From: Streptomyces coeruleorubidus
GTDB taxonomy: Bacteria > Actinomycetota > Actinomycetes > Streptomycetales > Streptomycetaceae
Direction of reading: 5' to 3'
Assembly (NCBI RefSeq): GCF_028885415.1
Contig: NZ_CP118527.1
Coordinates: forward strand, 1,240,001 to 1,304,000
Length of the DNA: 64,000 nt
The notes under the pieces are model-generated. The model did not search any database, was not told where the DNA came from, and worked only from the letters and a program-made list of their open reading frames with translations. Shown one piece after another: positions 52,107 through 59,778 of the stretch. The position numbers and the translations under genes are program-made. Every line of letters begins with the position of its first letter. Position 1 is the first letter of the stretch.

Positions 52107-52508
52107 GTGTCACACACGATCGTCAATCCAGACGGTTTGCACGACCCCAGCCCGTTCGGCTACAGCCACACCGCCTCCGTCCCGGCCGGCACGGAGCTGG
52201 TGTTCGTCTCGGGTCAGTACGGATCGGGCCCGGACGGCATGGTCGTCTCGAACGACTTCAACGAGCAGGTGCAGCAAGCGTTCAGCAACCTCGGCACGGC
52301 CCTCGCGGCCCACGGGCTTGACCTCACCGACGTCGTCCAGCTCAGGACGTACGTGGTGAACCCCGACTTCGACAAGCTCAAGGCAATCGGCCAGGCCGTG
52401 GCGAGCGGCGGCGCGGAGAAGCCGCCCACGCAAACCGTCATCGGGGTCGCCGGCTTGGCCATGCCCGACATCCTGTTCGAGGTGGAAGCGGTCGCCACGC
52501 GGTCCTGA
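52107..52508 (+). CDS. RidA-family protein
   Basis: 133 residues from GTG 52107 (AAGAGG upstream). RidA trimer marks: FGYSHTASVPAGTELVFVSGQYGSGPDG, QVQQAFSNLGTALAAHGLDLTDVVQLRTYVVN and a C-terminal PPTQTVIGVAGLAMPDILFEVEAVA. The arginine of canonical enamine deaminases (RxC/RxY) is not clear here (TQTVIGV). In a phenazine cluster it might handle reactive imine or enamine intermediates. It is followed by a strong hairpin. Confidence 0.82.
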   Translation: MSHTIVNPDGLHDPSPFGYSHTASVPAGTELVFVSGQYGSGPDGMVVSNDFNEQVQQAFSNLGTALAAHGLDLTDVVQLRTYVVNPDFDKLKAIGQAVASGGAEKPPTQTVIGVAGLAMPDILFEVEAVATRS

Positions 52509-52513
52509 AACCC

Positions 52514-52561
52514 TGCCGCCGCCCGTGTTCCGGGGGCATCACCCGAACACGGGCGGCGGCA
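52514..52561 (+). terminator. hairpin terminator before phzB
   Basis: 52514-52530 pairs perfectly with 52545-52561 (17 bp; 14-nt loop with a small GGG/CCC inner stem). It splits the phzC-ridA operon from phzB. Confidence 0.82.
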
Positions 52562-52632
52562 CAGGGCCGTGCGACAAGCATCGAAAACAGGCCACAACTG
52601 GGCGGTCACATCCTGGAGTGGGGGGATTCGAG

Positions 52633-53124
52633 ATGGCAGACACCAGTACGCAGCCCGAGGGATTCGGCACCGACGTCGAACTCCGCCGCCGGAACCGCGA
52701 GGTCGTCGCGGACTACATGAGCCGAAAAGGCGAGAACCGCTTGACGCGGTATCTGCTGTTCACCGAGGACGGTAGCGCCGGCCTGTACACCACGGACACC
52801 GGCGAACCAGTCGTCTCGCAGGGCCACGAGAAACTCAAGGCGCACGGCGAGTGGTCATTGCGAATGTTCCCCGACTGGGAATGGAAGAACGTGCAGATCT
52901 TCGAAACACAAGACCCCAACAGATTCTGGGTCGAGTGTGACGGAGAGGGGCAGATCCTCTATCCGGACTACCCGCCCGGCTACTACAGGAACCACTTCAT
53001 ACACTCGTTCCTGCTCGAGAACGGAAAGATCAAGCAGAACCGAGAGTTCATGAATCCGTTCCAGCAGTTGCGTGCGCTGGGGATCGACGTGCCGGAGATC
53101 AAGCGCGGCGGGATCCCCACGTAA
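52633..53124 (+). CDS. phzB: PhzA/PhzB-type phenazine condensing protein
   Basis: 163 residues from ATG 52633 (GGGGGA upstream). NTF2-like fold with PhzA/B sequence: ELRRRNREVVADYMSRKGENRLTRYLLFTEDGSAGLYTTDTGEPV, KLKAHGEWSLRMFPDWEWKNVQIFETQDPNRFWVECDGEGQI and YPPGYYRNHFIHSFLLENGKIKQNREFMNP. It directs condensation of two PhzF-derived ketones into the tricyclic scaffold. Only one copy is present, as usual in streptomycetes. Confidence 0.95.
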   Translation: MADTSTQPEGFGTDVELRRRNREVVADYMSRKGENRLTRYLLFTEDGSAGLYTTDTGEPVVSQGHEKLKAHGEWSLRMFPDWEWKNVQIFETQDPNRFWVECDGEGQILYPDYPPGYYRNHFIHSFLLENGKIKQNREFMNPFQQLRALGIDVPEIKRGGIPT

Positions 53125-53172
53125 GGGACTTCCAGGTTCGAGTCGTTTCGCACTCTCAGCAAGGAGCATCAG

Positions 53173-53583
53173 ATGGGATCTCAGCTCAACCCGTACATCG
53201 CATTCAACGGCAACGCACGGCAGGCCATGGAGTTCTACCGGGAAGTCCTCGGCGGCAAGCTGGAGATGGGCACGGTCGGCGAGTTCGGTGCACCGGACGC
53301 GCCCAACGCCGACAAGATCATGCACGCCATGCTCAGCACCCCGGACGGCTACACGGTGATGGCGTGGGACGTCCCGCAGGAGGTGCCCTTCAACCCGGGC
53401 AACAACGTCGCGCTTTACCTCGGCGGCGACGACGCCAGACTCCGCGACTACTTCGAGAAGCTGTCCGCCGGCGGCATCGTGACGATGCCTCTGGAGAAGC
53501 AGGCGTGGGGTGACGAGGCCGGCTCGCTCGTGGACCAGTTCGGGATCACCTGGATGGTCAACATCAGCCAGCAGCGGTCCTGA
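53173..53583 (+). CDS. VOC-fold protein (PhnB-like)
   Basis: 136 residues beginning QLNPYIAFNGNARQAMEFYREVLGGKLEMGTVGEFG, with MLSTPDGYTVMAWDVP and ALYLGGDDARLRDYFEKL, and the end AWGDEAGSLVDQFGITWMVNI. This is the PhnB/3-demethylubiquinone-methyltransferase-like VOC subfamily, mostly of unknown function. Within a phenazine cluster it may bind or sequester phenazine, as related VOC proteins do for other antibiotics. That is inference. Confidence 0.8.
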   Translation: MGSQLNPYIAFNGNARQAMEFYREVLGGKLEMGTVGEFGAPDAPNADKIMHAMLSTPDGYTVMAWDVPQEVPFNPGNNVALYLGGDDARLRDYFEKLSAGGIVTMPLEKQAWGDEAGSLVDQFGITWMVNISQQRS

Positions 53584-53623
53584 TCGACCACGGGGCTACT
53601 GCGTTCGAACCAGCCCCGAACCG

Positions 53624-53998
53624 ATGACGGACGAGTTGGATGACAGGTTGGACCGGATCGGGCGGCACCCCTTCCGCGCGAAGTTTCGGCTGCGCGGAAG
53701 GGACCGTGCGGTGGTCGACTTGCGCGGGATCATGACCGTCCGCAGGCACGCCGAGGATCTGATCGGTCGCAGGTTGGCCCCGGCCGAACCGCGCAACGAC
53801 GGCCGTCAGACGCCCTACCGCGGACATCCCGTCTTCGTCGCCCAGCACGCCACCGCGACGTGCTGCCGCACCTGCCTCGCGCGCTGGCACGGCATCCCCG
53901 CCGGGCACGCACTCGACGACGCCGAGCGGGCCTACGTCGTGGAGGTGATCTGCCGGTGGATCGTGAAGCAGTACGCCCCCCACCACCCGCCGCCGTGA
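53624..53998 (+). CDS. DUF4186 protein
   Basis: 124 residues. The block RHPFRAKFRLRGRDRAVVDLRGIMTVRRHAEDLIGRRLAPAEPRNDGRQTPYRGHPVFVAQHATATCCRTCLARWHGIPAGHAL matches the DUF4186 family, with a conserved CCRxCL motif that may bind metal. The function of the family is unknown to me. It lies 40 bp after the VOC gene. Confidence 0.75.
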   Translation: MTDELDDRLDRIGRHPFRAKFRLRGRDRAVVDLRGIMTVRRHAEDLIGRRLAPAEPRNDGRQTPYRGHPVFVAQHATATCCRTCLARWHGIPAGHALDDAERAYVVEVICRWIVKQYAPHHPPP

Positions 53999-54137
53999 CC
54001 TGTCGAGGCGCCACGGCCGGCTGACGGGTGAAGGGTGGGAGGTCTCCCGGTGTGTGGTGGGGCTGTCCGCTGGTTCCGCTTCACACCGGGAGGTCCTCGG
54101 GGCCCCGGGTGCTCATGCGAAGGATGGGGAGGACTCA

Positions 54138-55145
54138 ATGACAGTCGACGTGCAGGCCACTCGAGAGGTGGTCGACATCATCACCGGTGGGTGGAGGGCG
54201 CAGGCCCTGTACACCGCGGTCAAACTCAGACTGCCGGACCACATAGAGGCCGGCCGGACCACCTGCGGCGAACTCGCCAAATCGACGGGGGCCGATGAGA
54301 AGGGCCTTCACCGCCTGATGCGCCTCCTGGTGGCCATGGGCGTATTCGAGGGCAGCGAGTCGACCGGCTACCGGAGTACCCAGGTGAGCGCAGCGCTGCT
54401 CGACGGCCCTCAGTCCCTGCGCGACATGTGCCTGCTCTACGGCGAGGAGTTCTACTCCGCCTGGGGTCACGCCCACCACGCCATCAGCACGGCAAGCTCG
54501 GGTTTCGAAGTCGCCTACGGCCAGTCGTTTTACGACTATCTCAGTCAGGACGCGGCCACCGCCAGGCGGTTCCAGCACACCATGAACGCCGGAAGCATGT
54601 TCTTCCACCAGGTCCCGGAGGTCTTCGACTTCTCCGGCGGCAAGATGGTCGTGGACGTGGGCGGAGGGGGCGGGCACCTCCTCGCCACGATCCTCGGCGC
54701 CGCACCAGATGCCAGAGGCACGCTCTTCGACCGCGAACACATGATGCCCAAGGCGCGTGAGCACCTGGCCGCCACCATCGGACCGGACCGCGTCCACCTG
54801 GTCGGGGGCGACATGTTCGAAGACGTCCCGACGGGCGGGGACGTCTATATCCTCTGCCGAGTGCTGGCCGGCTGGGACGACGACGCGGTCGTCAAGGTCT
54901 TCGAGAACTGCCGCCGCGCCATGGCGGACTCCTCGTCGCGACTGCTGATCCTCGATCGTTTCGTCGAGGACGAGGACTCCACCGTGCTGCCTGCCCTCTG
55001 GGATCTGCACCTGTTGATGACGACGGGCGGCGAGCACCGCACCCTCGACCGGGTCACAGCGCTGCTGAACCGAGCCGGCCTGGACATCGCACGGATCGCC
55101 GAATTGCCCATGGAGACGACCGCCCTGATCGCTGCCGCCGGGTGA
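54138..55145 (+). CDS. SAM-dependent methyltransferase (PhzM-like)
   Basis: 335 residues from ATG 54138 with GGGGAGGA upstream. N-terminal dimerisation helices (REVVDIITGGWRAQALYTAVKLRLPDHI) and winged-helix (CGELAKSTGADEKGLHRLMRLLVAMGVFE) precede a Rossmann methyltransferase: MVVDVGGGGGHLLATILGAAPDARGTLFDR (SAM loop), RVHLVGGDMFEDVPTGGDVYILCRVLAGWDD. This is the O-methyltransferase-2 family that includes PhzM, which N-methylates phenazine-1-carboxylate. O- or N-methylation of the phenazine made here is likely. It is coupled to the next gene region (GTGA at 55142). Confidence 0.88.
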   Translation: MTVDVQATREVVDIITGGWRAQALYTAVKLRLPDHIEAGRTTCGELAKSTGADEKGLHRLMRLLVAMGVFEGSESTGYRSTQVSAALLDGPQSLRDMCLLYGEEFYSAWGHAHHAISTASSGFEVAYGQSFYDYLSQDAATARRFQHTMNAGSMFFHQVPEVFDFSGGKMVVDVGGGGGHLLATILGAAPDARGTLFDREHMMPKAREHLAATIGPDRVHLVGGDMFEDVPTGGDVYILCRVLAGWDDDAVVKVFENCRRAMADSSSRLLILDRFVEDEDSTVLPALWDLHLLMTTGGEHRTLDRVTALLNRAGLDIARIAELPMETTALIAAAG

Positions 55146-55195
55146 CGCGCCAGCGAACCGAATCAGCAGCAAGCAATCAAGCGGACGGGAGATCT

Positions 55196-55684
55196 GTGGT
55201 GCTCAAGGTGGCAACAATCGGCGTCTATGGCTTCGACGGCGAGTCCTACCTGCAACGACTGCAGCAGGCGAATGTCCGCCTGCTGCTCGACGTACGCCAG
55301 CGCCGCGGCGTGCGCGGACCCGAGTACGCCTGGGCGAACTCACGCCGGCTGCAGGCGGCCCTCGCCGCTGCCGGGATCGCCTACGAGCACCACCGGGAAC
55401 TCGCCCCGACAACCGAGTTACGTCAGCTCCAGTACGCCGAGGACGACCGCCGCGGGGTCGGCAAACGCTCGCGCCGCGAGCTCGCCGCCGAGTACACCCG
55501 CCGCTACACGAGCGAGATCCTCGACCGCGCCGACCTCGCGCCGATCGTGTCGGCGCTGCCGAGCAGCGGGACCGCAGCGCTGTTCTGTGTCGAGCGCGAC
55601 CCTGAGGCCTGCCATCGATCGTTGGTCGCCCAGCGGCTGGCCGAGCGGCACGGCGTCACGATCGAGCACCTGCGCCCGTTGTGA
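55196..55684 (+). CDS. DUF488 protein in the phenazine cluster
   Basis: 162 residues from GTG 55196 (GGGAGA 6 nt upstream). A start overlapping the methyltransferase stop at 55142 is an alternative. DUF488 marks: VATIGVYGFDGESYLQRLQQANVRLLLDVRQRRGVRGPEYAWANSRRLQAALAAAGIAYEHHRELAP, and a C-terminal ALFCVERDPEACHRSLVAQRL with conserved Cys/His pair. Family function is unknown. Codon TTA at 55418-55420 (in TELRQ) again suggests bldA control. It overlaps the asparaginase-like gene. Confidence 0.78.
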   Translation: MVLKVATIGVYGFDGESYLQRLQQANVRLLLDVRQRRGVRGPEYAWANSRRLQAALAAAGIAYEHHRELAPTTELRQLQYAEDDRRGVGKRSRRELAAEYTRRYTSEILDRADLAPIVSALPSSGTAALFCVERDPEACHRSLVAQRLAERHGVTIEHLRPL

Positions 55685-57357
55685 TGCGTGAAATCCTTCC
55701 GGGCGGCGCGCCGCGGCCGCGGATCGCGGTGTTCGCCGGGCCGACGGCGACGATCCTCAACACACCGGACCTGATCACATCGAACAAGGCACGTACACGT
55801 CACGGTCTCCCGCTGCGCCCCGCGCACTTCGACGTCCTGCGCCCCCAGCGGCTCGCGGCACCTGTGACGGTCTACATCGAGGCGTTCAGCGCGCATCCAC
55901 TCGAACGAGACGCAGCCCGCTTGTACGCTCCCCCGGACGGCTGGCTCGACAAGGACGGCACATTCCACCAGGAGCAGCCTCACGTCGACGCCACACCGGT
56001 GTACGCCGTCGAACTCCGCCCCGACGACGGTCTCTATCCCCTCCCCTACATGGCCAGGCAAGCGGATGGGTCCGCTTGGGAAGAGACCGCGACCACACCG
56101 TTCGCACCACCGGAAGCCGCTCGACAAACGTTCTACCCCGATGCCCGCCGCCTCTACGAGGAGATCGAGCGGTTCGGCCTTGCCGACCACGGAACTCCCG
56201 TCGAGCTGTGGTCGATCGCCGACTTTGACTTCTTCCGCGCCGCTCCGTCGGGCGGATACACCGCGGACCCCGATTCCGAACGCCTCGGGCAGGACTTCTT
56301 CGTCTACTACCCGTACCACCTGCAGCGCGAGCCCGGCCTGACGAGCCTCGCCCAGGCGACCAATCAGGTCCAGGCTGTCCTCGCTACCGGAGATTACGAC
56401 GGCGCCCAATGGCTCGAGGGAAGTCCGACCGTCGAGGAGACCTTGTACTGGCTCGGACTGATGGTCGACACGACGGTGCCACTCATCGGACACGCCGCTC
56501 AACGCCGTCACCAATCGTTGAGCGCCGACGGCGACCGCAATGTGGTGGACGGCGTGAAGTACATCGCGTCAGGCGTCGCCCTGGACGAACGGGGCGAAGA
56601 CCGCGTGGGTGCCTGCGTGATCGTCGATGAACTCGTCTACGCGGCCCGGGACGTGACCAAGGTCGACGCCCGACCGGGGGGTTACGAAGTCACCGGCGGT
56701 CATGGCGGAGTCGTTGCCGACCTGGGTGGCTATGGCCCGCCTCAGCTCACGTACCTCCCCGCCCGTCGTCACACCCATTGCTCGGACCTACGCCTCACCG
56801 TGCTCCCCGAGCAGGTGACCGGCGTCGCCGGCACATTGGACACGGGCGTGTCCTTGGTCGACGTTTCGATCAGGGACACCGACGGACTCGTCCCCACCGC
56901 CATGCCGCACGTCACGATCACCAAGTACGGCCGGTACGCGGCGACGCGGATCGACACCGACAGTCCGTCCACGGCTGACGAGGAAGTGGAGATCCTCGCA
57001 CGGATCAAGGCCAATCTCGCCACGGCACCACTGGCCGGTTTCGTATGTGAAGGCATGTCACCGTTCGGGATGGCCGACCCGACGAGGAATGCGGCATTGA
57101 GCGTCGCCATCTTCGCCGGTATGCCGGTGGTCCGCACCGGCCGCGGCAACACCGGAGGCATGGCCTACCGGACCGACCCGACGTTCATCTCGGGCAACAA
57201 CCTCACAGCTTCCAAGGCGCGCATGCTTCTCATGGCCGCGCTACTCAAACTTGGTGCACTTCCCCCCGCGGCCGATCCGTTCGACCCGACCTCTGACGAG
57301 CGTGCAGCAACAGAACAGGCAGTCGCTCGATACCAGACCCTGTTCGACACCCACTGA
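55684..57357 (+). CDS. asparaginase-fold protein with degenerate active site
   Basis: 557 residues from ATG 55684; GTG 55681, one codon earlier, overlaps the DUF488 stop. The C-terminal ~350 residues follow the type I/II asparaginase order: EGSPTVEETLYWLGLMVDTTVPLIGHAAQRRH, DGDRNVVDGVKYIAS, and AGMPVVRTGRGNTGGM with NNLTASKARMLLMAALLKLG. In the key HGTDT motif, His, Thr and Asp are replaced (EGSPT), and the N-terminal threonine motif reads VFAGPTATIL, so classical amidohydrolase activity is doubtful. The ~200-residue N-terminal part is extra. It may be a repurposed enzyme of the phenazine pathway; the substrate is unknown. Confidence 0.75.
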   Translation: MREILPGGAPRPRIAVFAGPTATILNTPDLITSNKARTRHGLPLRPAHFDVLRPQRLAAPVTVYIEAFSAHPLERDAARLYAPPDGWLDKDGTFHQEQPHVDATPVYAVELRPDDGLYPLPYMARQADGSAWEETATTPFAPPEAARQTFYPDARRLYEEIERFGLADHGTPVELWSIADFDFFRAAPSGGYTADPDSERLGQDFFVYYPYHLQREPGLTSLAQATNQVQAVLATGDYDGAQWLEGSPTVEETLYWLGLMVDTTVPLIGHAAQRRHQSLSADGDRNVVDGVKYIASGVALDERGEDRVGACVIVDELVYAARDVTKVDARPGGYEVTGGHGGVVADLGGYGPPQLTYLPARRHTHCSDLRLTVLPEQVTGVAGTLDTGVSLVDVSIRDTDGLVPTAMPHVTITKYGRYAATRIDTDSPSTADEEVEILARIKANLATAPLAGFVCEGMSPFGMADPTRNAALSVAIFAGMPVVRTGRGNTGGMAYRTDPTFISGNNLTASKARMLLMAALLKLGALPPAADPFDPTSDERAATEQAVARYQTLFDTH

Positions 57358-57409
57358 CCTGGACTTCAGCGGATGAGCCGCGATGACCCGACGTCGAGGA
57401 CGGAAACCG

Positions 57410-58261
57410 ATGGGTACATATGAGTACGTGGTAGCCGACGTCTTCACCGACGTCCCGCTGGAAGGCAACCCGACCGCGGTCTTCGTGGATTCCGTCGGTA
57501 TTCCTCCCGAGCGCATGCAGCGGATCGCACAGGAGATGCACCTGTCGGAGACCGTTTTCGTCCTCCCCGCGGAAGACGACGGTGATGTACGGGTCCGGAT
57601 CTTCACCCCGGTGAACGAGTTGCCGTTCGCCGGGCATCCGACCCTGGGTACCGCCATCGTGCTCGGCGAGTCGAACGCGGCGGAGACGATCCGGATGGAG
57701 ACCGCCATGGGCACTGTGGCGTTCCGTCTTGAGCGGGCCGGCGACGGCCGGGTCGGCGCGGCCCGCATGACGCAACCCATCCCCACGTGGGAGCTCTACG
57801 ACCATGCGGACGAGTTGCTCGCCGGTCTCGGTCTGGCGGCGTCCACCTGCACCCTGCCGGTCGAGGTCTACTGCAACGGACCGCGGCACGTGTTCGTCGG
57901 CCTGGACAGCGTGGCTGCGCTCTCCGGTCTGGAGCCGGACCAGAGGATTCTCGCCAGGCTTCCCGATATGGCCGCCAACTGCTTCGCGGGTTCGGGTTCG
58001 CGATGGAGGCTGCGGATGTTCTCGCCCGCCTATGGCGTGGTGGAGGACGCGGCCACCGGCTCGGCCGCCGGCTCTCTCGCGGTACACCTGGCCCGGCACG
58101 GTCTGATCCCGTTCGGGGAGTGGATCGAGATCCGCCAGGGTGTCGAGATCGACCGTCCTTCGACTATGCGGGCTCGGGCCACGGGGACGTCGGAACGGAT
58201 CGAGTCGGTCCAGGTGGCGGGATCCGCCGTCGTCGTCGCCCGGGGAACGCTGTACGCGTAG
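57410..58261 (+). CDS. phzF: PhzF, dihydrohydroxyanthranilate isomerase
   Basis: 283 residues from ATG 57410. Diaminopimelate-epimerase-like fold: YVVADVFTDVPLEGNPTAVFVDS, the catalytic Glu47 in MHLSETVFVLP, RIFTPVNELPFAGHPTLGTAIVL, RMFSPAYGVVEDAATGSAAGSLAVHLARHG. It isomerises trans-2,3-dihydro-3-hydroxyanthranilate to the aminoketone that self-condenses to phenazine. It completes the core pathway (phzC, D, E, F, G, B). Confidence 0.96.
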   Translation: MGTYEYVVADVFTDVPLEGNPTAVFVDSVGIPPERMQRIAQEMHLSETVFVLPAEDDGDVRVRIFTPVNELPFAGHPTLGTAIVLGESNAAETIRMETAMGTVAFRLERAGDGRVGAARMTQPIPTWELYDHADELLAGLGLAASTCTLPVEVYCNGPRHVFVGLDSVAALSGLEPDQRILARLPDMAANCFAGSGSRWRLRMFSPAYGVVEDAATGSAAGSLAVHLARHGLIPFGEWIEIRQGVEIDRPSTMRARATGTSERIESVQVAGSAVVVARGTLYA

Positions 58262-58281
58262 GTGTGACGGCAGACATGGGT

Positions 58282-58313
58282 TCCGTTCATGAGACGTAGG
58301 GTCCGTTCATGAG
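58282..58313 (+). repeat. 12-bp direct repeat before rarA
   Basis: TCCGTTCATGAG at 58282-58293 is repeated exactly at 58302-58313 (20-bp period, two helical turns). It ends 27 bp before the rarA start and could be a regulator site. Confidence 0.6.
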
Positions 58314-58340
58314 TGACCACCCCACACAGGAAGGGCAGTG

Positions 58341-59699
58341 ATGACTGCCGAGGAGCAGGGGCTGTTCGAGTTACCGACGTCCGACACCCTGTCCGACACC
58401 CCGCCCGCCGAGCCCGTGCGGGCCACCGCGCCGTTGGCGGTGCGGATGCGGCCGCGCACGCTCGATGAGGTCGTCGGCCAGGCGCACTTGCTGCGTCCCG
58501 GCGCCCCTCTGCGGCGGCTGGTCGAGGGCGGGGAGGCGGCGTCGCTGTTGCTCTACGGCCCGCCGGGCACCGGGAAGACCACGATTGCGCGCCTGCTCGC
58601 CGCCGTCGATACCCGGCACTTCGTCGCCCTCTCCGCGCTGTCCAGCGGAGTCAAGGAACTGCGCGAGGTGATCAACGACGCGCGCCGTCGCCACCGTCAC
58701 AACCGGCGAACCGTGCTGTTCATCGACGAGGTGCACCGCTTCTCCAAGACGCAGCAGGATGCGTTGCTCGGCGCTGTCGAGGACAGGCTTGTGTTGCTCG
58801 TTGCCGCCACCACGGAGAACCCGTCGTTCTCGGTGGTGTCGCCGCTGCTCTCGCGGTTGCTGGTGTTGCAGCTCCAGTCGCTGAGCGAGGACGAGGTCCG
58901 CGAGCTGCTGCGGCGGGCGGTGACGGATCAGCGCGGCCTCGGCGGTTCGGTCTCGCTGTCGGCCGAGGCCGAGGACGCCCTGGTGCGCCTTGCCGCCGGC
59001 GACGCCCGTAGCGCGCTGACCGCGCTGGAGGCGAGTGCCGACGGGGTGGCTGACACGGGCGGCATGGTGATTGACGTGCCGGCCGTGGAGCGGGCCATCG
59101 CCGAGACCACTGTGCGCTACGACCGGCAGGGCGACCAGCACTACGACGTCATCAGCGCGTTCATCAAGTCGATCCGCGGTTCGGACCCCGACGCCGCGCT
59201 GCATTACCTGGCCCGCATGCTCGTGGCAGGGGAGGACCCGCGGTTCGTCGCGCGGCGGCTGCTGGTGCACGCCAGTGAGGACGTCGGGCTGGCCGACCCG
59301 ACAGCGCTGCAGGCGGCCGTCGCCGCGGCGCAGACGGTCCAGCTGATCGGGATGCCCGAGGCTCGTCTCGCCCTGGCGCAGGCCACCGTGCATCTGGCCC
59401 TGGCGCCGAAGTCGAACACGGTGATCGTCGGGATCGACGAGGCCATGGCGGACGTCCGAGCGGGCGCCGTCGGTGAGGTGCCCGCTCACCTGCGGTACGG
59501 CCGCTACACAGGCGCCGCGGAGCTGGGCAACGCGGTCGGCTACCGCTATCCCCACGCCACGTCCGACGGAGTCCTGGAGCAGCAGTACCCGCCGGACGCA
59601 CTGGTGGGCAAGGACTACTACCGCCCCACGCAGCACGGCGGGGAACGCACCCTTCGCGAGCGCCTCACCAAGCTCCGCCGTGCGGTCCGCGGCGGGTAG
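58341..59699 (+). CDS. rarA: RarA/MgsA-type AAA+ ATPase paralogue
   Basis: 452 residues from ATG 58341 with AAGGG 7 nt upstream. AAA+ marks: Walker [11 protein letters not shown] (72-81), Walker B FIDEVHRF (127-134), sensor [10 protein letters not shown], and the RarA C-terminal blocks [51 protein letters not shown], and [19 protein letters not shown]. RarA helps stalled replication forks together with single-strand-binding protein. Codon 11 (58371-58373) is TTA, unexpected for a housekeeping gene, and no alaS neighbours it, so this is probably an extra, cluster-linked copy protecting against phenazine DNA damage. Confidence 0.87.
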   Translation: MTAEEQGLFELPTSDTLSDTPPAEPVRATAPLAVRMRPRTLDEVVGQAHLLRPGAPLRRLVEGGEAASLLLYGPPGTGKTTIARLLAAVDTRHFVALSALSSGVKELREVINDARRRHRHNRRTVLFIDEVHRFSKTQQDALLGAVEDRLVLLVAATTENPSFSVVSPLLSRLLVLQLQSLSEDEVRELLRRAVTDQRGLGGSVSLSAEAEDALVRLAAGDARSALTALEASADGVADTGGMVIDVPAVERAIAETTVRYDRQGDQHYDVISAFIKSIRGSDPDAALHYLARMLVAGEDPRFVARRLLVHASEDVGLADPTALQAAVAAAQTVQLIGMPEARLALAQATVHLALAPKSNTVIVGIDEAMADVRAGAVGEVPAHLRYGRYTGAAELGNAVGYRYPHATSDGVLEQQYPPDALVGKDYYRPTQHGGERTLRERLTKLRRAVRGG

Positions 59700-59736
59700 A
59701 GGCATTGCCACACGCTCCATGGGCGTGGCTGCCGGC

Positions 59737-59768
59737 CCCGGCGCGGCGTGCGCGCCGCGGCGGGGTGC
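59737..59768. terminator. imperfect GC-rich hairpin between converging genes
   Basis: An imperfect inverted repeat (CCCCGGCGCGGCG against CGCCGCGGCGGGG) lies between rarA and the CU044_5270-type gene and may end both transcripts. Confidence 0.5.
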
Positions 59769-59778
59769 CGGGTGCCCG

